Shown: piece by piece, positions 1 through 8,542 of the stretch
How the letters are laid out: every line of letters begins with the position of its first letter
Position numbering within the stretch: the first letter of the stretch is position 1
Assembly (NCBI GenBank): GCA_963709185.1
Contig: CAVPVQ010000024.1
Location: 620,001-684,000, forward strand
DNA length: 64,000 nucleotides
Direction of reading: 5' to 3'
DNA from: Roseiarcus sp963709185
Lineage (GTDB): Bacteria; Pseudomonadota; Alphaproteobacteria; Rhizobiales; Beijerinckiaceae
The notes under the pieces: generated by a model
Seen by the model: the letters and a program-made list of their open reading frames with translations, nothing else
What the model was told of the DNA's origin: nothing
Database searches by the model: none
Position numbers and translations under genes: made by a program

Positions 1-571
1 GAATGTTGATGTAATAGTTCCGACAGAACAGCGTCGTGAAGGAAATGCCCTGCACGCAGTGAATCAGGATCAGGCCGACTATGGAATTGCTGAGCCCGAT
101 GTGGCCGAGAATGAAGGCCCACGGCATCAGCGAGACCTGGCCCGGCATGAAAACACCGAACATCATGCAAGTGAAAATGGTCTCCGATCCACGAAAGCGC
201 CATTTCGAAAGGACGTAACCGTTCAAAAGCCCGAGCGACGTGGAGATGATCGTCGCCGGAATTGTCATTTCCAGAGAGTTGAAAAAATTGTGTTGAATCC
301 CGGCGCAAGTCCCGCCGACGCAATAGCTGTTCCAGACCGTGCTCCACGCTTTGAATGAAAGGCTGTGCGGAAAGCCGATGAGGCCGTTGTGGACGATTTC
401 AGGCAATTCGCGAAACGAATTGGCGATGATGACGAACAATGGCAGGATATAAATGAACGCGAAGAAACTCAGAAACGCGTAGACCCCGACCCGCCCGACA
501 AGATACTTCCGCGCCGCGCGCGCGGCGGCCGCGTCGTCTTCGATGGAGGCGCGAAAGACGGCGTCAACCAT
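1..571 (-). CDS. Carbohydrate ABC transporter permease, MalG type (partial)
   Basis: Inner-membrane permease of a sugar ABC importer, the second of a permease pair. The visible N-terminal 190 residues have a short basic cytoplasmic tail, a first membrane helix around residues 27-45, a periplasmic segment resembling the MalG family, and further helices. The gene runs off the left edge, so the C-terminal part with the EAA loop is not seen. Start ATG at 571 is preceded by GGAG with a 7-base spacer. It overlaps the end of the upstream permease by 8 bases, suggesting translational coupling. No ATPase gene for this system is visible; it probably lies beyond the left edge. Confidence 0.85.
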   Translation of the reverse strand, partial: MVDAVFRASIEDDAAAARAARKYLVGRVGVYAFLSFFAFIYILPLFVIIANSFRELPEIVHNGLIGFPHSLSFKAWSTVWNSYCVGGTCAGIQHNFFNSLEMTIPATIISTSLGLLNGYVLSKWRFRGSETIFTCMMFGVFMPGQVSLMPWAFILGHIGLSNSIVGLILIHCVQGISFTTLFCRNYYINI

Positions 572-1499
572 GGCCGGACTCCGCGCGCCGGCGCCAGACG
601 ACCCACAGCGCATAAGGGACCAGCACGACCGCGAGCGCAGCGAGCATGAAGATGGCGGCCGTCGCGCCCTCGGCGATCTGGCCACGCTGGAACATCAGAT
701 CATAGACATAGGTCGCCGGAAAGGTCGTCGCGATGCCCGGGCCGCCGTTCTTGGTCAGGGCCGCGACGAGATCGAAGGTCTTGATCGCAAACTGCAGCAG
801 CACCACCGTCACCGCAATGGCGATAGGCGCGATTGTCGGAATAATCACCTTGCGATAGATGCGGAACATGCCTGCGCCGTCGATCTGGGCCGCCTTCACC
901 AGGTCAGGATCGACCGAGCGCAGGCCGGCCAGAAACAGCGCCATCGCAAAGCCCGAGGACTGCCAGATGCCGGTCGCGATGACGGCGTAGATCGCAAGGT
1001 TGCGATCGGTCGTCAGGCGAAACGTGAAATCGGTCCAGCCAAGGCTGCGCACGAAGAACTCGATCCCGGCGTCCGGGCTGTAGAGCCAGGCCCATACGGT
1101 GCCGGTGACCGCGAACGAAACCGCCAGCGGGTAGAGAAAGATCGTTCGCCAGATCGCTTCCCCGCGCACGCGCTGATCGATCGCGATGGCCAGGCCAAGA
1201 CCAATCAGAATCGCGAAGACGACATAGAGGGCGCTGAACAGGAAGAGGTTGCTGTAGGCGACCTCCCAACGGTGGTTCGCCCAGATCGAGATGTAATGCT
1301 GGAAGCCGACGAAATTATAGGTCGGCAGCAACGTGCTGTCGGACAGGGAAATATAGAACGTCCATAACGTGAAGACGAACACGTAGACGAAGCTCGCCAG
1401 CAGCGACGGCGCCAGAACGATGAACGGCATCGCGCTCTGCAGCCGATCGCGCAGCGACGGCGCGCCGGCGTGCGTCGTCGAGATCGCCGCTTCAGTCAT
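564..1499 (-). CDS. Carbohydrate ABC transporter permease, MalF/UgpA type
   Basis: First permease subunit of the sugar importer, 311 residues, with about six membrane helices (first near residues 25-47, last near 275-300). The EAA loop that contacts the ATPase is visible near residues 205-225, with the pattern A-Q-I-D-G-A-G followed by a proline-rich segment. The length is normal for the family. It lies 63 bases downstream of the binding-protein gene and overlaps the next permease by 8 bases, so binding protein and permeases form one operon. Substrate cannot be read from the permease itself; the adjacent sugar-acid dehydratase and regulator suggest a sugar or sugar-derived acid. Confidence 0.9.
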   Translation of the reverse strand: MTEAAISTTHAGAPSLRDRLQSAMPFIVLAPSLLASFVYVFVFTLWTFYISLSDSTLLPTYNFVGFQHYISIWANHRWEVAYSNLFLFSALYVVFAILIGLGLAIAIDQRVRGEAIWRTIFLYPLAVSFAVTGTVWAWLYSPDAGIEFFVRSLGWTDFTFRLTTDRNLAIYAVIATGIWQSSGFAMALFLAGLRSVDPDLVKAAQIDGAGMFRIYRKVIIPTIAPIAIAVTVVLLQFAIKTFDLVAALTKNGGPGIATTFPATYVYDLMFQRGQIAEGATAAIFMLAALAVVLVPYALWVVWRRRAESGHG

Positions 1500-1562
1500 G
1501 TCGCCTCGCCGAAAGGGAAGCGTCCGCGGCCAAAGCCGCGGACGAACAGAACGGCGCCCTGC

Positions 1563-2837
1563 TCAGGACTTCTGCGCCTCGACGGCGTCAGCCATCGCGT
1601 TGGCGGCGTCCTTGGACGACATGCCCGGCGTGTTCACGAAGGACGTGATGACGTCCATCATCGCGCCGCGGTATTTCTGCAGCACCGTCATGTTATGCGC
1701 CATCGAGCGGACCAGCGTGCCGTCGGCGATCGAGGCCTGCAGGTCTTTCTTCGAAAGCTGCTGGCAGGGATTGAACCCCTTCGACAGATCGACGTCGAGA
1801 CGCGCCGGGATCGACCCCTTGGCCTGATTGAAAACGGTCTGGAACTCGGGCGAAAGGATCAGATGGGCAAGCAGCTTCTGGCCGGCGACAAAGTCGGGAT
1901 CCTTCTGCTTGAAGAATACGACGGAGTCGGAGTTTAGGATGAAGCCCGGCTTGCCCCAATCGGTTGGCGCCTGACCGCACACATAGTCGCCGCCCTGCTT
2001 GAGGCCGGCGGCGGTGAGCATGCCGATCTCCCAGTCGCCCATGATCATGAAGGCGGCGTCGCCTTTGGCGAGCATTCCGTTGGTCGTGTCGAAGTCGCGC
2101 CCGGCGATCGCGGGGTCCATATATTTGGAGATCATCAGCCGGTACTGGTCGAACGCCTTGATCATCTCAGGGCTGCGCAAAGCCTGGGTGTCGCCTTGGA
2201 CGAAGGCCTTGCGGAAGAGGTCGATATTCTGGCCGTAGACGACGACTTCGAAGGTCGTCGCGTCGGTCCAGTCCTGGCTGAAATGGGCGAGGCAAATCAC
2301 TTTGGCGGCGACCGCCTTGTCGCAATCCGCGTTGAACTCCGCCCAGGTCTTCGGCAATTCGGCGATCCCGGCCTTGGCCATCGCCTTCGTCGAGCCCCAG
2401 ATCCAATTGATGCGATGAATGTTCATCGGCGCCGCGACCCACTTCCCGGTGGGTTTCATCACCGGCAGGAGTTCGGGCGCGACGACCTTCTCCCAGCCCT
2501 CTTCCTTGGCCAGCGCGTCGAGGTCGGCGGTCATGCCCGTCGCGTTCCACTCGGCGATTTCCGGACCCTTGAGCTGCACGGCAGGCGGCGCATTGCCGGC
2601 GATCACGTCGGCCCGGAGCTTGGCGAGCGTATTGGCCGTATGGCCGGCGATCGAGGTCTGCTCCCATTTGCCGCCGGCGGCCGTGAACATTTCGCCGAGC
2701 TTGGCGATGGCGGCGGCGTCCGAGCCGCTGTCCCATTGGTGCAGCATATTGGTCTTGGGTTCGGCCAGGGCCCCGCCGGCCGCCAGTCCGAGGCACCCAA
2801 GGCCGGCGATCACCGCCAAAAATCCGTGATGACGCAT
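1563..2837 (-). CDS. Extracellular sugar-binding protein of ABC transporter
   Basis: Periplasmic solute-binding protein (family 1, COG1653-like), 424 residues. It begins with a Sec signal peptide, hydrophobic at residues 5-24 and probably cut after A-L-A. The mature start, with a W-D-S-G-S-D stretch followed by T-A-N-T-L-A-K-L-R and N-A-P-P-A-V-Q-L-K-G-P, resembles glucose/mannose-type binding proteins. I chose ATG at 2837 rather than an in-frame ATG 24 bases upstream because GGGAGGAAAG sits just before it and the signal peptide then starts correctly. First gene of the transporter set, 145 bases downstream of the dehydratase. Confidence 0.9.
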   Translation of the reverse strand: MRHHGFLAVIAGLGCLGLAAGGALAEPKTNMLHQWDSGSDAAAIAKLGEMFTAAGGKWEQTSIAGHTANTLAKLRADVIAGNAPPAVQLKGPEIAEWNATGMTADLDALAKEEGWEKVVAPELLPVMKPTGKWVAAPMNIHRINWIWGSTKAMAKAGIAELPKTWAEFNADCDKAVAAKVICLAHFSQDWTDATTFEVVVYGQNIDLFRKAFVQGDTQALRSPEMIKAFDQYRLMISKYMDPAIAGRDFDTTNGMLAKGDAAFMIMGDWEIGMLTAAGLKQGGDYVCGQAPTDWGKPGFILNSDSVVFFKQKDPDFVAGQKLLAHLILSPEFQTVFNQAKGSIPARLDVDLSKGFNPCQQLSKKDLQASIADGTLVRSMAHNMTVLQKYRGAMMDVITSFVNTPGMSSKDAANAMADAVEAQKS

Positions 2838-2982
2838 TTGTCTTTCCTCCCTGTTTTCCACCGCTCGTTATCGAGCCTTTGGCTATTGGCCTACCATACA
2901 ACATACTACGCCACAACGTGGCGCTTCGCGCGCCGATCACCCAGCGATCGGCTTGGAGCGGCCAGAGCGCGCCGCTCCCGCT

Positions 2983-4176
2983 TCAGACGACGACTTCCTC
3001 CTCGCGTTCGATCTTGTCGCTATCGAGCTCCATGTTCGCGCCCGGCGCATAAGGCAGACCGATCGAACCGTTGACCGGCTGCAGCGGGTGTTTCAGGAAA
3101 TGCATGTGAATCGCATTCCATTTGACGAGATATTCCTGATAAGGCGTGTGAATCGGCGATTGGGCGACGCTGAAATGAATGCTGATCGGCGTCGAATGGC
3201 CATGCGGGATCGTGATTAGATCGTGGGTGGTCGCATAGGCGGCGATCTTGAGCGTCTCGCTGAGGCCGCCACACCAGTAAATGTCCGGTTGCAGAATATC
3301 GAGCGCGTCCTTCTCGATGAAGCGCTTGAAGCCCCAACGGGTATATTCGTGCTCGGCGCCCGACAGGGGAATGCGCGTCTTGGCCTTTAGCTTGACATGG
3401 CTGTCGATGCGATCGGGCATGAAACATTCCTCGATCCAGCGCGGGCGGAATTCCTCGATGCGCGAACAGAAATCGACCGCGTAATCGAGGTTGAGGCTCT
3501 GCCAGCAGTCGATCATCAGGTCGTAGTCGTCGCCCAGCGCCTCGCGCAGCGTGCGCACCAGGGCGACATTCTTGTTGAGGCCCTCATGGCCCGCCATCGG
3601 CCCGTGGCGGATGAACCATTTCTGGGCGGCGTAGCCCTTGGCCTTGTACGCCTGCGCCCTCTCGCGCACCTTGCCGAGATCCTCGACGGCGTAGCCGAGC
3701 ATCGAGGCGTAAGCCGGCACCTGATGGCGCGTCGGGCCGCCCAGAATGCGCCAGATCGGCTGCGCGAACACCTTTCCCTTGAGATCCCACAAAGCGCAAT
3801 CGATCGCGGAGATCGCGACCATCGAAAAGCCCTGGCGCCCGTGAACCTGCAGCCGGTGCATCTGGTCCCACAGCAATTCGATGGCGAGAGGGTCCTTGTT
3901 CAGGATGATCGGCGCAAGCTGCGTGAGGACAAGATGCGAAGCGTCCCGCCATACGGGGCCGGCCGTGCCGATGACGCCATCGTCGGTGTGAATTTCTATG
4001 AAGTCGGCGTTGATCTTCAGGTGATGATCGTCGACCTGGGTTCCACCCTCCCAGAGCTTCTGATCGCGATATTCCGGATAGATATCGATGGGACGAACGA
4101 GCCGCTCCTCCCAGAACGGTCCGTCGGTCGCCAGCGTTCCGTAGACGCGACGGACCTTCACCTTCGTGATCTTCAT
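2983..4176 (-). CDS. Enolase-superfamily sugar-acid dehydratase (rhamnonate dehydratase-like)
   Basis: Mandelate racemase/muconate lactonizing enzyme fold, 397 residues, expected to dehydrate a sugar acid to a 2-keto-3-deoxy acid using Mg2+. The remembered L-rhamnonate dehydratase sequence lines up well over the C-terminal half: metal ligands D223 (in I-D-C-W-Q), E249 (W-I-E-E-C) and E275 (S-G-A-E-H), and the catalytic base H325 (I-P-H-G-H-S-T). The shared W-C-G-G-L segment near 301-305 supports the same subgroup. Start ATG 4176 follows a GGGGGAGGGAG ribosome site; the longer upstream ORF overlaps the regulator. The exact substrate is inference: rhamnonate or a similar six-carbon acid. It is sandwiched between a GntR regulator and a sugar transporter. 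Confidence 0.82.
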   Translation of the reverse strand: MKITKVKVRRVYGTLATDGPFWEERLVRPIDIYPEYRDQKLWEGGTQVDDHHLKINADFIEIHTDDGVIGTAGPVWRDASHLVLTQLAPIILNKDPLAIELLWDQMHRLQVHGRQGFSMVAISAIDCALWDLKGKVFAQPIWRILGGPTRHQVPAYASMLGYAVEDLGKVRERAQAYKAKGYAAQKWFIRHGPMAGHEGLNKNVALVRTLREALGDDYDLMIDCWQSLNLDYAVDFCSRIEEFRPRWIEECFMPDRIDSHVKLKAKTRIPLSGAEHEYTRWGFKRFIEKDALDILQPDIYWCGGLSETLKIAAYATTHDLITIPHGHSTPISIHFSVAQSPIHTPYQEYLVKWNAIHMHFLKHPLQPVNGSIGLPYAPGANMELDSDKIEREEEVVV

Positions 4177-4231
4177 TTGACGAACTCCCTCCCCCATCCC
4201 GGCGCCGCCGCTTCCGGTTTTCGCGCCGATG

Positions 4232-4927
4232 CTATGAGTTGCGCGCCGCCTCGATTTCGCCGCGGAACATTTCGTAGGCGTTGTAGACATGCTTGCCGAG
4301 CCTTTGGACGGCGTCGGCGTCGCGCCCCTCCTTCAGGGCCGTGACGATCTCACGGTGCCCCCGCTGCGATCCGGCGATCTGCTGACGGCTGCGAGTCAGG
4401 CGATAGCGGATTGCGCGCACGCGCCCGGAAATCCGGTCATAAGCTTCAATCAGCTCCTTGTTCGCGCTCGCCTTGACCAGGGAATCGTGAAAGGAATTGT
4501 CGAACGCCTGATAGGGGCCGGGATCGATGACGCGCGCCGTCTCCGCCGCTTCGGTCTCACGCTCGAGGCGCTCGATCGCCTCGCTGCGATTGCGCGACAA
4601 CGCGATGCGCAAGGCGCCGGTCTCCAGGACTTCGCGCAATTCGCAGATATCGCGCAACTCGGCCAGATTGTATTGAAAGACGAACGTGCCGCGTTGCGGG
4701 CGCACTTCGACAAGACGCTCGGTCTCGAGTCTGAGAAAGGCCTCGCGCACCGGCGTGCGGCTGACGCCGAGCTGTTCGGCCAGCACGCTTTCCGAAAGCT
4801 GCCCGCCAAGCGCCAGGCGACCCGACACGATAAGCTCGCGAATCTGGGTGATCACCATTTCCGTGAGAGAGCGGGGTCTGGCGAGCCGCTCGAAAGTCGC
4901 CGCGGCGATCGATCCGGTGTTCGCCAT
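4232..4927 (-). CDS. GntR-family transcriptional regulator (FCD type)
   Basis: 231-residue FadR-subfamily repressor. The N-terminal winged helix (about residues 20-85) contains L-S-E-S-V-L-A-E-Q-L-G-V-S-R-T-P-V-R-E-A, the standard GntR recognition helix. The rest is an all-helical FCD ligand-binding domain with histidines expected to hold a metal and a carboxylate effector. Start ATG 4927 is placed by GGAGG 11 bases upstream; an ATG 24 bases earlier has no ribosome site. It is the first gene of the unit with the dehydratase (55-base gap) and transporter and probably controls them, with induction by the sugar acid or a breakdown product. Confidence 0.88.
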   Translation of the reverse strand: MANTGSIAAATFERLARPRSLTEMVITQIRELIVSGRLALGGQLSESVLAEQLGVSRTPVREAFLRLETERLVEVRPQRGTFVFQYNLAELRDICELREVLETGALRIALSRNRSEAIERLERETEAAETARVIDPGPYQAFDNSFHDSLVKASANKELIEAYDRISGRVRAIRYRLTRSRQQIAGSQRGHREIVTALKEGRDADAVQRLGKHVYNAYEMFRGEIEAARNS

Positions 4928-5060
4928 GTCGGCCTGGCCCTCCAATTTCATGCGACGGCGTCACGCCGCCACGGCCGAAAACCAGTCGACGGAAATCTCG
5001 CCGGCCTAGCCGCCGATGTTATGCGGCGCCCGAACGATGCGCCCTCCCCCCGATCACGAC

Positions 5061-5077
5061 TGATGTGTAACATATCA
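5061..5077. promoter_or_regulatory. Palindrome upstream of GntR gene, candidate operator
   Basis: TGATGTG-TAA-CATATCA is an imperfect 7-bp inverted repeat around a 3-base centre, about 135 bases upstream of the GntR start in an AT-richer patch. FadR-type GntR proteins bind short palindromes of this size, so autoregulation is plausible but unproven. Confidence 0.4.
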
Positions 5078-5214
5078 GCTTCAGTGACGGCAAGCGATGG
5101 AGAAGAACCGGGCTTCCCAGCGCCGCCTTCACGACAGCGCGATTGGCGCCCGCCACCGATGGCGCGCCTACAGCCGCATTTCAGTCGACAAGACTTGAGT
5201 CCCGGACCCGAAGC

Positions 5215-6652
5215 TCACGCCTCGAGCTGCGTGACGAGCTTGCTGTTGAAGAAGGCCTCGAGCGCTTCAGCGCCGCCTTCGCTGCCGAATCCCGAATCCT
5301 TGATCCCGCCGAACGGAAGTTCGGGAAGACCGAGACCAAGGTGGTTGATCGTAACCATCCCGCTTTCGACGGCTTCGCCAAGCCTCGCCATCGTTTTCGC
5401 GGACTTGGTATAGGCATAGGCGGCCAAGCCGTATTCGAGTTCGGTTGGCTTCCGCGACCGCGTCTTCATAGTCGTCAAACCGATTGAGGATCGCGACCGG
5501 GCCGAACGGCTCTTCGTTCATGATGCGCGCCGACGTCGGAACGTCGGTGATCACCGTCGGTTCGAAAAAGAAACCCTTGTTGCCAATTCGCTTTCCGCCA
5601 GTTCGCACCTTCGCGCCGCTGGCCTGCGCGTCGGCGACAAGGCTCTCCATCGCCTCCACGCGGCGCAGATGTGCGAGCGGCCCCATCGTCGTCTCCGGCG
5701 CCAGCCCGTCGCCGACCCGGATCGCGCGCGCCGCGTCGACGAACTTTTCGACGAAAGGTTCGTAGACGCCGTTCTGAATCAGCAAGCGCGTCGGCGCGAC
5801 GCAGATCTGCCCGGCATTTCGATACTTGCCGCCGGCCAGCTGCTTGACCGCGGTTTCGACATCGGCGTCGTCGAAGACGAGCGCCGGAGCGTGGCCGCCG
5901 AGCTCCATCGTGATGCGCTTCATGTGCTGACCCGCAAGCATGGCGAGACGCTTGCCGACAGCCGTCGAGCCGGTGAAGCTCACTTTGCGGACGACCGGGT
6001 GGGGGATGAGATATTCAGAGATCTCCGAAGGGACGCCGAACACCAGATTGATGACGCCCGGCGGGACGCCGCCGTCGGCGAAGGCCCGCACCAATTCGGC
6101 GCATGACGCCGGCGTTTCCTCGGGCCCTTTGATGATAATGCTGCAACCGGCGGCCAGGGCGCCGGAAATCTTTCGCACCGCCTGGTTTATCGGGAAGTTC
6201 CATGGCGTGAAGGCGGCGACCGGTCCGACCGGGGTCTTGACCACCATTTGCCGCACGCCGTCGGCGCGCGCCGGCACGATGCGGCCGTAGGCGCGCCGGC
6301 CTTCCTCAGCGAACCAGTCGATCAGATCGGCGCCGTTGAGCGTCTCCTGCGTGGATTGTGCGAGCGGCTTGCCTTGCTCGATCGTCATGAGTTCGGCGAT
6401 CACGCTGGCGCGCGAGCGGAGAATCTCGGCGGCTTTGCGCATAATCTTGTAACGCTCGAACGCCGAGACTTTGCTCCAGCTCCTGAACGCGCGATCGGCG
6501 GCGGCGAGCGCTCGGTCGAGATCCCCGCGCGTCGCGTTCTCGACGCGGCCGACCTGATCACCGGTCGCGGGATTCAGAATGTCGATCTCCGGCCTGTCGC
6601 CGTCCGTGGTCCATGATCCGTCAATGAACAGGGAAACATCTGCGTAGGCCAT
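5215..6652 (-). pseudogene. NAD(P)-dependent aldehyde dehydrogenase, frameshifted near C-terminus
   Basis: Resembles succinate-semialdehyde dehydrogenase (GabD) family enzymes, which oxidise an aldehyde to an acid. Catalytic E250 (M-E-L-G-G-H-A-P) and nucleophile C284 (N-A-G-Q-I-C) are present, with the Rossmann region in between. The first frame runs normally to about residue 405 (E-A-N-R-T). The family's C-terminus, including G-G-I-K-D-S-G-F-G-S-E-G-G, continues in the +1 frame to the stop at 5215. One extra base around 5436-5443 explains the break, and removing it gives a full-length 478-residue protein. It may be a true lesion or a sequencing error. Next to the sugar-acid dehydratase it could oxidise an aldehyde made downstream in the same pathway. 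Confidence 0.85.
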
Positions 6653-6918
6653 GGATCTTTCTCTCGAGCGCTCGGTGAAGGTGAGCGCTTATCATATCCT
6701 GTCGAGACCGACACGTCAGCCTGGGCGCGCGCCCGGCGCCTCGCCGCTGCGCGATCGTGGCGGCGGCGTTTGCCATGCAGCCGCTCGACCGCGCCGGCCG
6801 AGCGGCGCTGTCTCGCCGCCCAATCGGCGTTGAGGGTTGGGGCGCGCATCCGCTTCGCCGGCTGTGGGACCCGTCCATTGGCGCCTTGCCGGAAGCGTTG
6901 GTTCTCGGGGCGCAGAAC
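6653..6918. other. Non-coding gap upstream of aldehyde dehydrogenase
   Basis: No convincing gene. The part nearest the aldehyde dehydrogenase start is its promoter region and includes an AT-richer TTATCATATCC stretch near 6689. The distal part adjoins the terminator at 6919-6947. Confidence 0.5.
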
Positions 6919-6947
6919 AAAAAACTCCCGGCGCAAGCCGGGAGTTT
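6919..6947 (-). terminator. Rho-independent terminator after Ntn-hydrolase gene
   Basis: Perfect inverted repeat: an 11-bp stem (6922-6932 with 6937-6947), loop GCAA, followed on the minus strand by a run of six T from 6924 to 6919. It sits 58 bases downstream of the Ntn-hydrolase stop and ends that transcript. Confidence 0.93.
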
Positions 6948-7004
6948 GTCGGCGCCTTCAATCCATCGAAGGCTATCGCGGATTCCTGCTGGACGCGACG
7001 ACGC

Positions 7005-8057
7005 TCAGGTTTTCACGCCGATGCGCGCCAGGTAGCGCGCGCCCATCGGGGTTATGTTGCCGTTCCAGTCGGTATAATAGCCTTCCTCGGTCAATTCGCT
7101 GAGGATGAAAGGCAACCAGGCGCCCCAGGTGTTTTCGTTGGCGCCGTCGAACGACGGGTTGCTGCTCTTGGCGTCGCCGTCCGCCCAGCCGTAGGTGTAC
7201 CAGAACGTGCGGTGCGCAGGGTCGAACACTTCCGCGCTCACCGTGCCGCCGGTCTCTCCGTGATTGGAAATTGAGAAGCCGGTGTCGCCCAACTTCGTCT
7301 TGTCGCGGTTGACGTTATCGGCGAGGAATTTCTTGAGCATCGCGACATCGATCTTGCCCGCCCCGCCCTTCAGCAATTCCATCGCTCTGGGCTGCCGGAA
7401 CGAAGTCGACTGGTAATATTGATGGTCGTGCGGATCCGCCGTGTCGCCGATGTCGAGCGGCTTCATTTTGTCGGACGTCCACTGATTTGCCCTGGCGGCG
7501 ATCCCCTCCTCGCCTTTTGACCATTTCTTCACGACGTTGACGCTCTGATAGCCGACCTCGACGGTCGCCATGTTTCCTTCCGCGTCGGCGAAGATGTAGT
7601 TCCCCTGATCGCCGATGCCCTTCGGGTTGTCCTGCACGAACTTGATGGCTTCGTCGACCGTCGCGACGGTGGACCCCATTTTCAGGAACCAGTCGACGCT
7701 GGACATCTTGTTGGTCGCTTCGGGTTCATTGGGCACCACCCACGCGCGCGTCCACGAGAACCCCTTCTCGTTCATGCCGCGGTCGGACCCGACATCGAAG
7801 AAATGTCCTGGAGGATCCTGAATAATGCAGGGGGTGTGAACGAATTTGTAGCCGTTTTTCGGGATCGTCACATAGACCGGCTTGCGAGGTCCCTGGATAT
7901 AGGGGTTGTCGCTCGTCGAAGCGATATAGGCGTTGCCGTCTTCGGTGGCCCCGCCGCTGACGCCCATCAGTGTGCAGGCGTGGGCGATGACTGCGAAGCT
8001 CGAAGTCGCCAGAAATGTTCCCACCAACGCCCACGCCGTCGTCCTGTTTACTTTCAT
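7005..8057 (-). CDS. Exported Ntn-hydrolase (peptidase C69/C45-like)
   Basis: 350-residue secreted amidohydrolase. A Sec signal peptide covers residues 1-27 and ends in A-H-A. The next residue, C28, starts C-T-L-M-G-V-S-G-G-A-T-E-D-G, the layout of N-terminal-nucleophile hydrolases in which the processed N-terminal cysteine is the catalyst. A D-N-P segment about 25 residues later and the N-E-K-G-F-S motif near residue 95 also fit the fold. Which class it belongs to (dipeptidase C69, acyltransferase C45 or choloylglycine-type) cannot be settled by eye. It should cleave an amide bond in the periplasm. It ends at a strong terminator. The promoter about 300 bases upstream shares an operator with the hydantoinase gene, linking the two. 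Confidence 0.72.
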   Translation of the reverse strand: MKVNRTTAWALVGTFLATSSFAVIAHACTLMGVSGGATEDGNAYIASTSDNPYIQGPRKPVYVTIPKNGYKFVHTPCIIQDPPGHFFDVGSDRGMNEKGFSWTRAWVVPNEPEATNKMSSVDWFLKMGSTVATVDEAIKFVQDNPKGIGDQGNYIFADAEGNMATVEVGYQSVNVVKKWSKGEEGIAARANQWTSDKMKPLDIGDTADPHDHQYYQSTSFRQPRAMELLKGGAGKIDVAMLKKFLADNVNRDKTKLGDTGFSISNHGETGGTVSAEVFDPAHRTFWYTYGWADGDAKSSNPSFDGANENTWGAWLPFILSELTEEGYYTDWNGNITPMGARYLARIGVKT

Positions 8058-8350
8058 GATACTCCTCCACGATGTTTGAGCACGATGTTCCAGATGAGAA
8101 AGTGGTCGGCCCTTATCGACTCATCGCCCGCGGGTTGAGCACGGCGGCGAGCGTCGCCCGCCCCGCGACGCCGCCGCAGAGGACCGCCCATGCGACCCTC
8201 GCCGATACAGACAACGATCTTGCAATCTGGCGATGGCGGAGCGGACCTTGTGCATTGCATTGGCGACCTTCCGCCCGAACAACACCAGATTTCGTCCGGC
8301 CGCCTGGCGCTCCCAGTCGGCGTCGCTTGGCGATGTTTTTAGCGCACGCA
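8058..8350. other. Long leader region upstream of the Ntn-hydrolase
   Basis: About 290 bases between the predicted promoter (8351-8400) and the start codon at 8057. A 76-codon minus-strand frame starts at 8351 with no ribosome site and low-complexity arginine/serine content, so I do not call it. The stretch may be an untranslated leader. Confidence 0.35.
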
Positions 8351-8400
8351 TGATTTTGAGTGCATAATTATGGATAAGACGAATGCCGCGATGCTGTCAA
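8351..8400 (-). promoter_or_regulatory. Promoter with operator shared with hydantoinase gene
   Basis: On the minus strand TTGACA (8400-8395) is followed after 17 bases by TTATCC. It overlaps a 22-base element at 8351-8372 that matches the element at 12202-12223 at 20 of 22 positions. The element contains half-sites ATTTTG and CATAAT around a 4-base spacer. The placement at the -10 region is typical for a repressor. The likely binder is the GntR protein encoded at 12347. It would drive the Ntn-hydrolase gene. Confidence 0.6.
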
Positions 8401-8542
8401 GCGTTTCGCGCGATCCGCCCGTTGAAATCGCCGCGGGCTTGCCGCCGCAAAGCGGGCGCTCGACGCCCATCCCGACCGCGGCGCGCTTGCGAGGACATTT
8501 GCGGGGATCGATCAACATGCGCCCCTTGGGTTGCCGTGCGCC

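Noticed and set aside
3397..4344. 315-codon plus-strand open frame
   Set aside because: Antisense shadow of the enolase-family gene. It has no ribosome site and no family motif.
8121..8351. 76-codon minus-strand ORF upstream of the Ntn-hydrolase
   Set aside because: No ribosome site, ends in low-complexity arginine/serine sequence, and starts inside the operator element. An untranslated leader is more likely.
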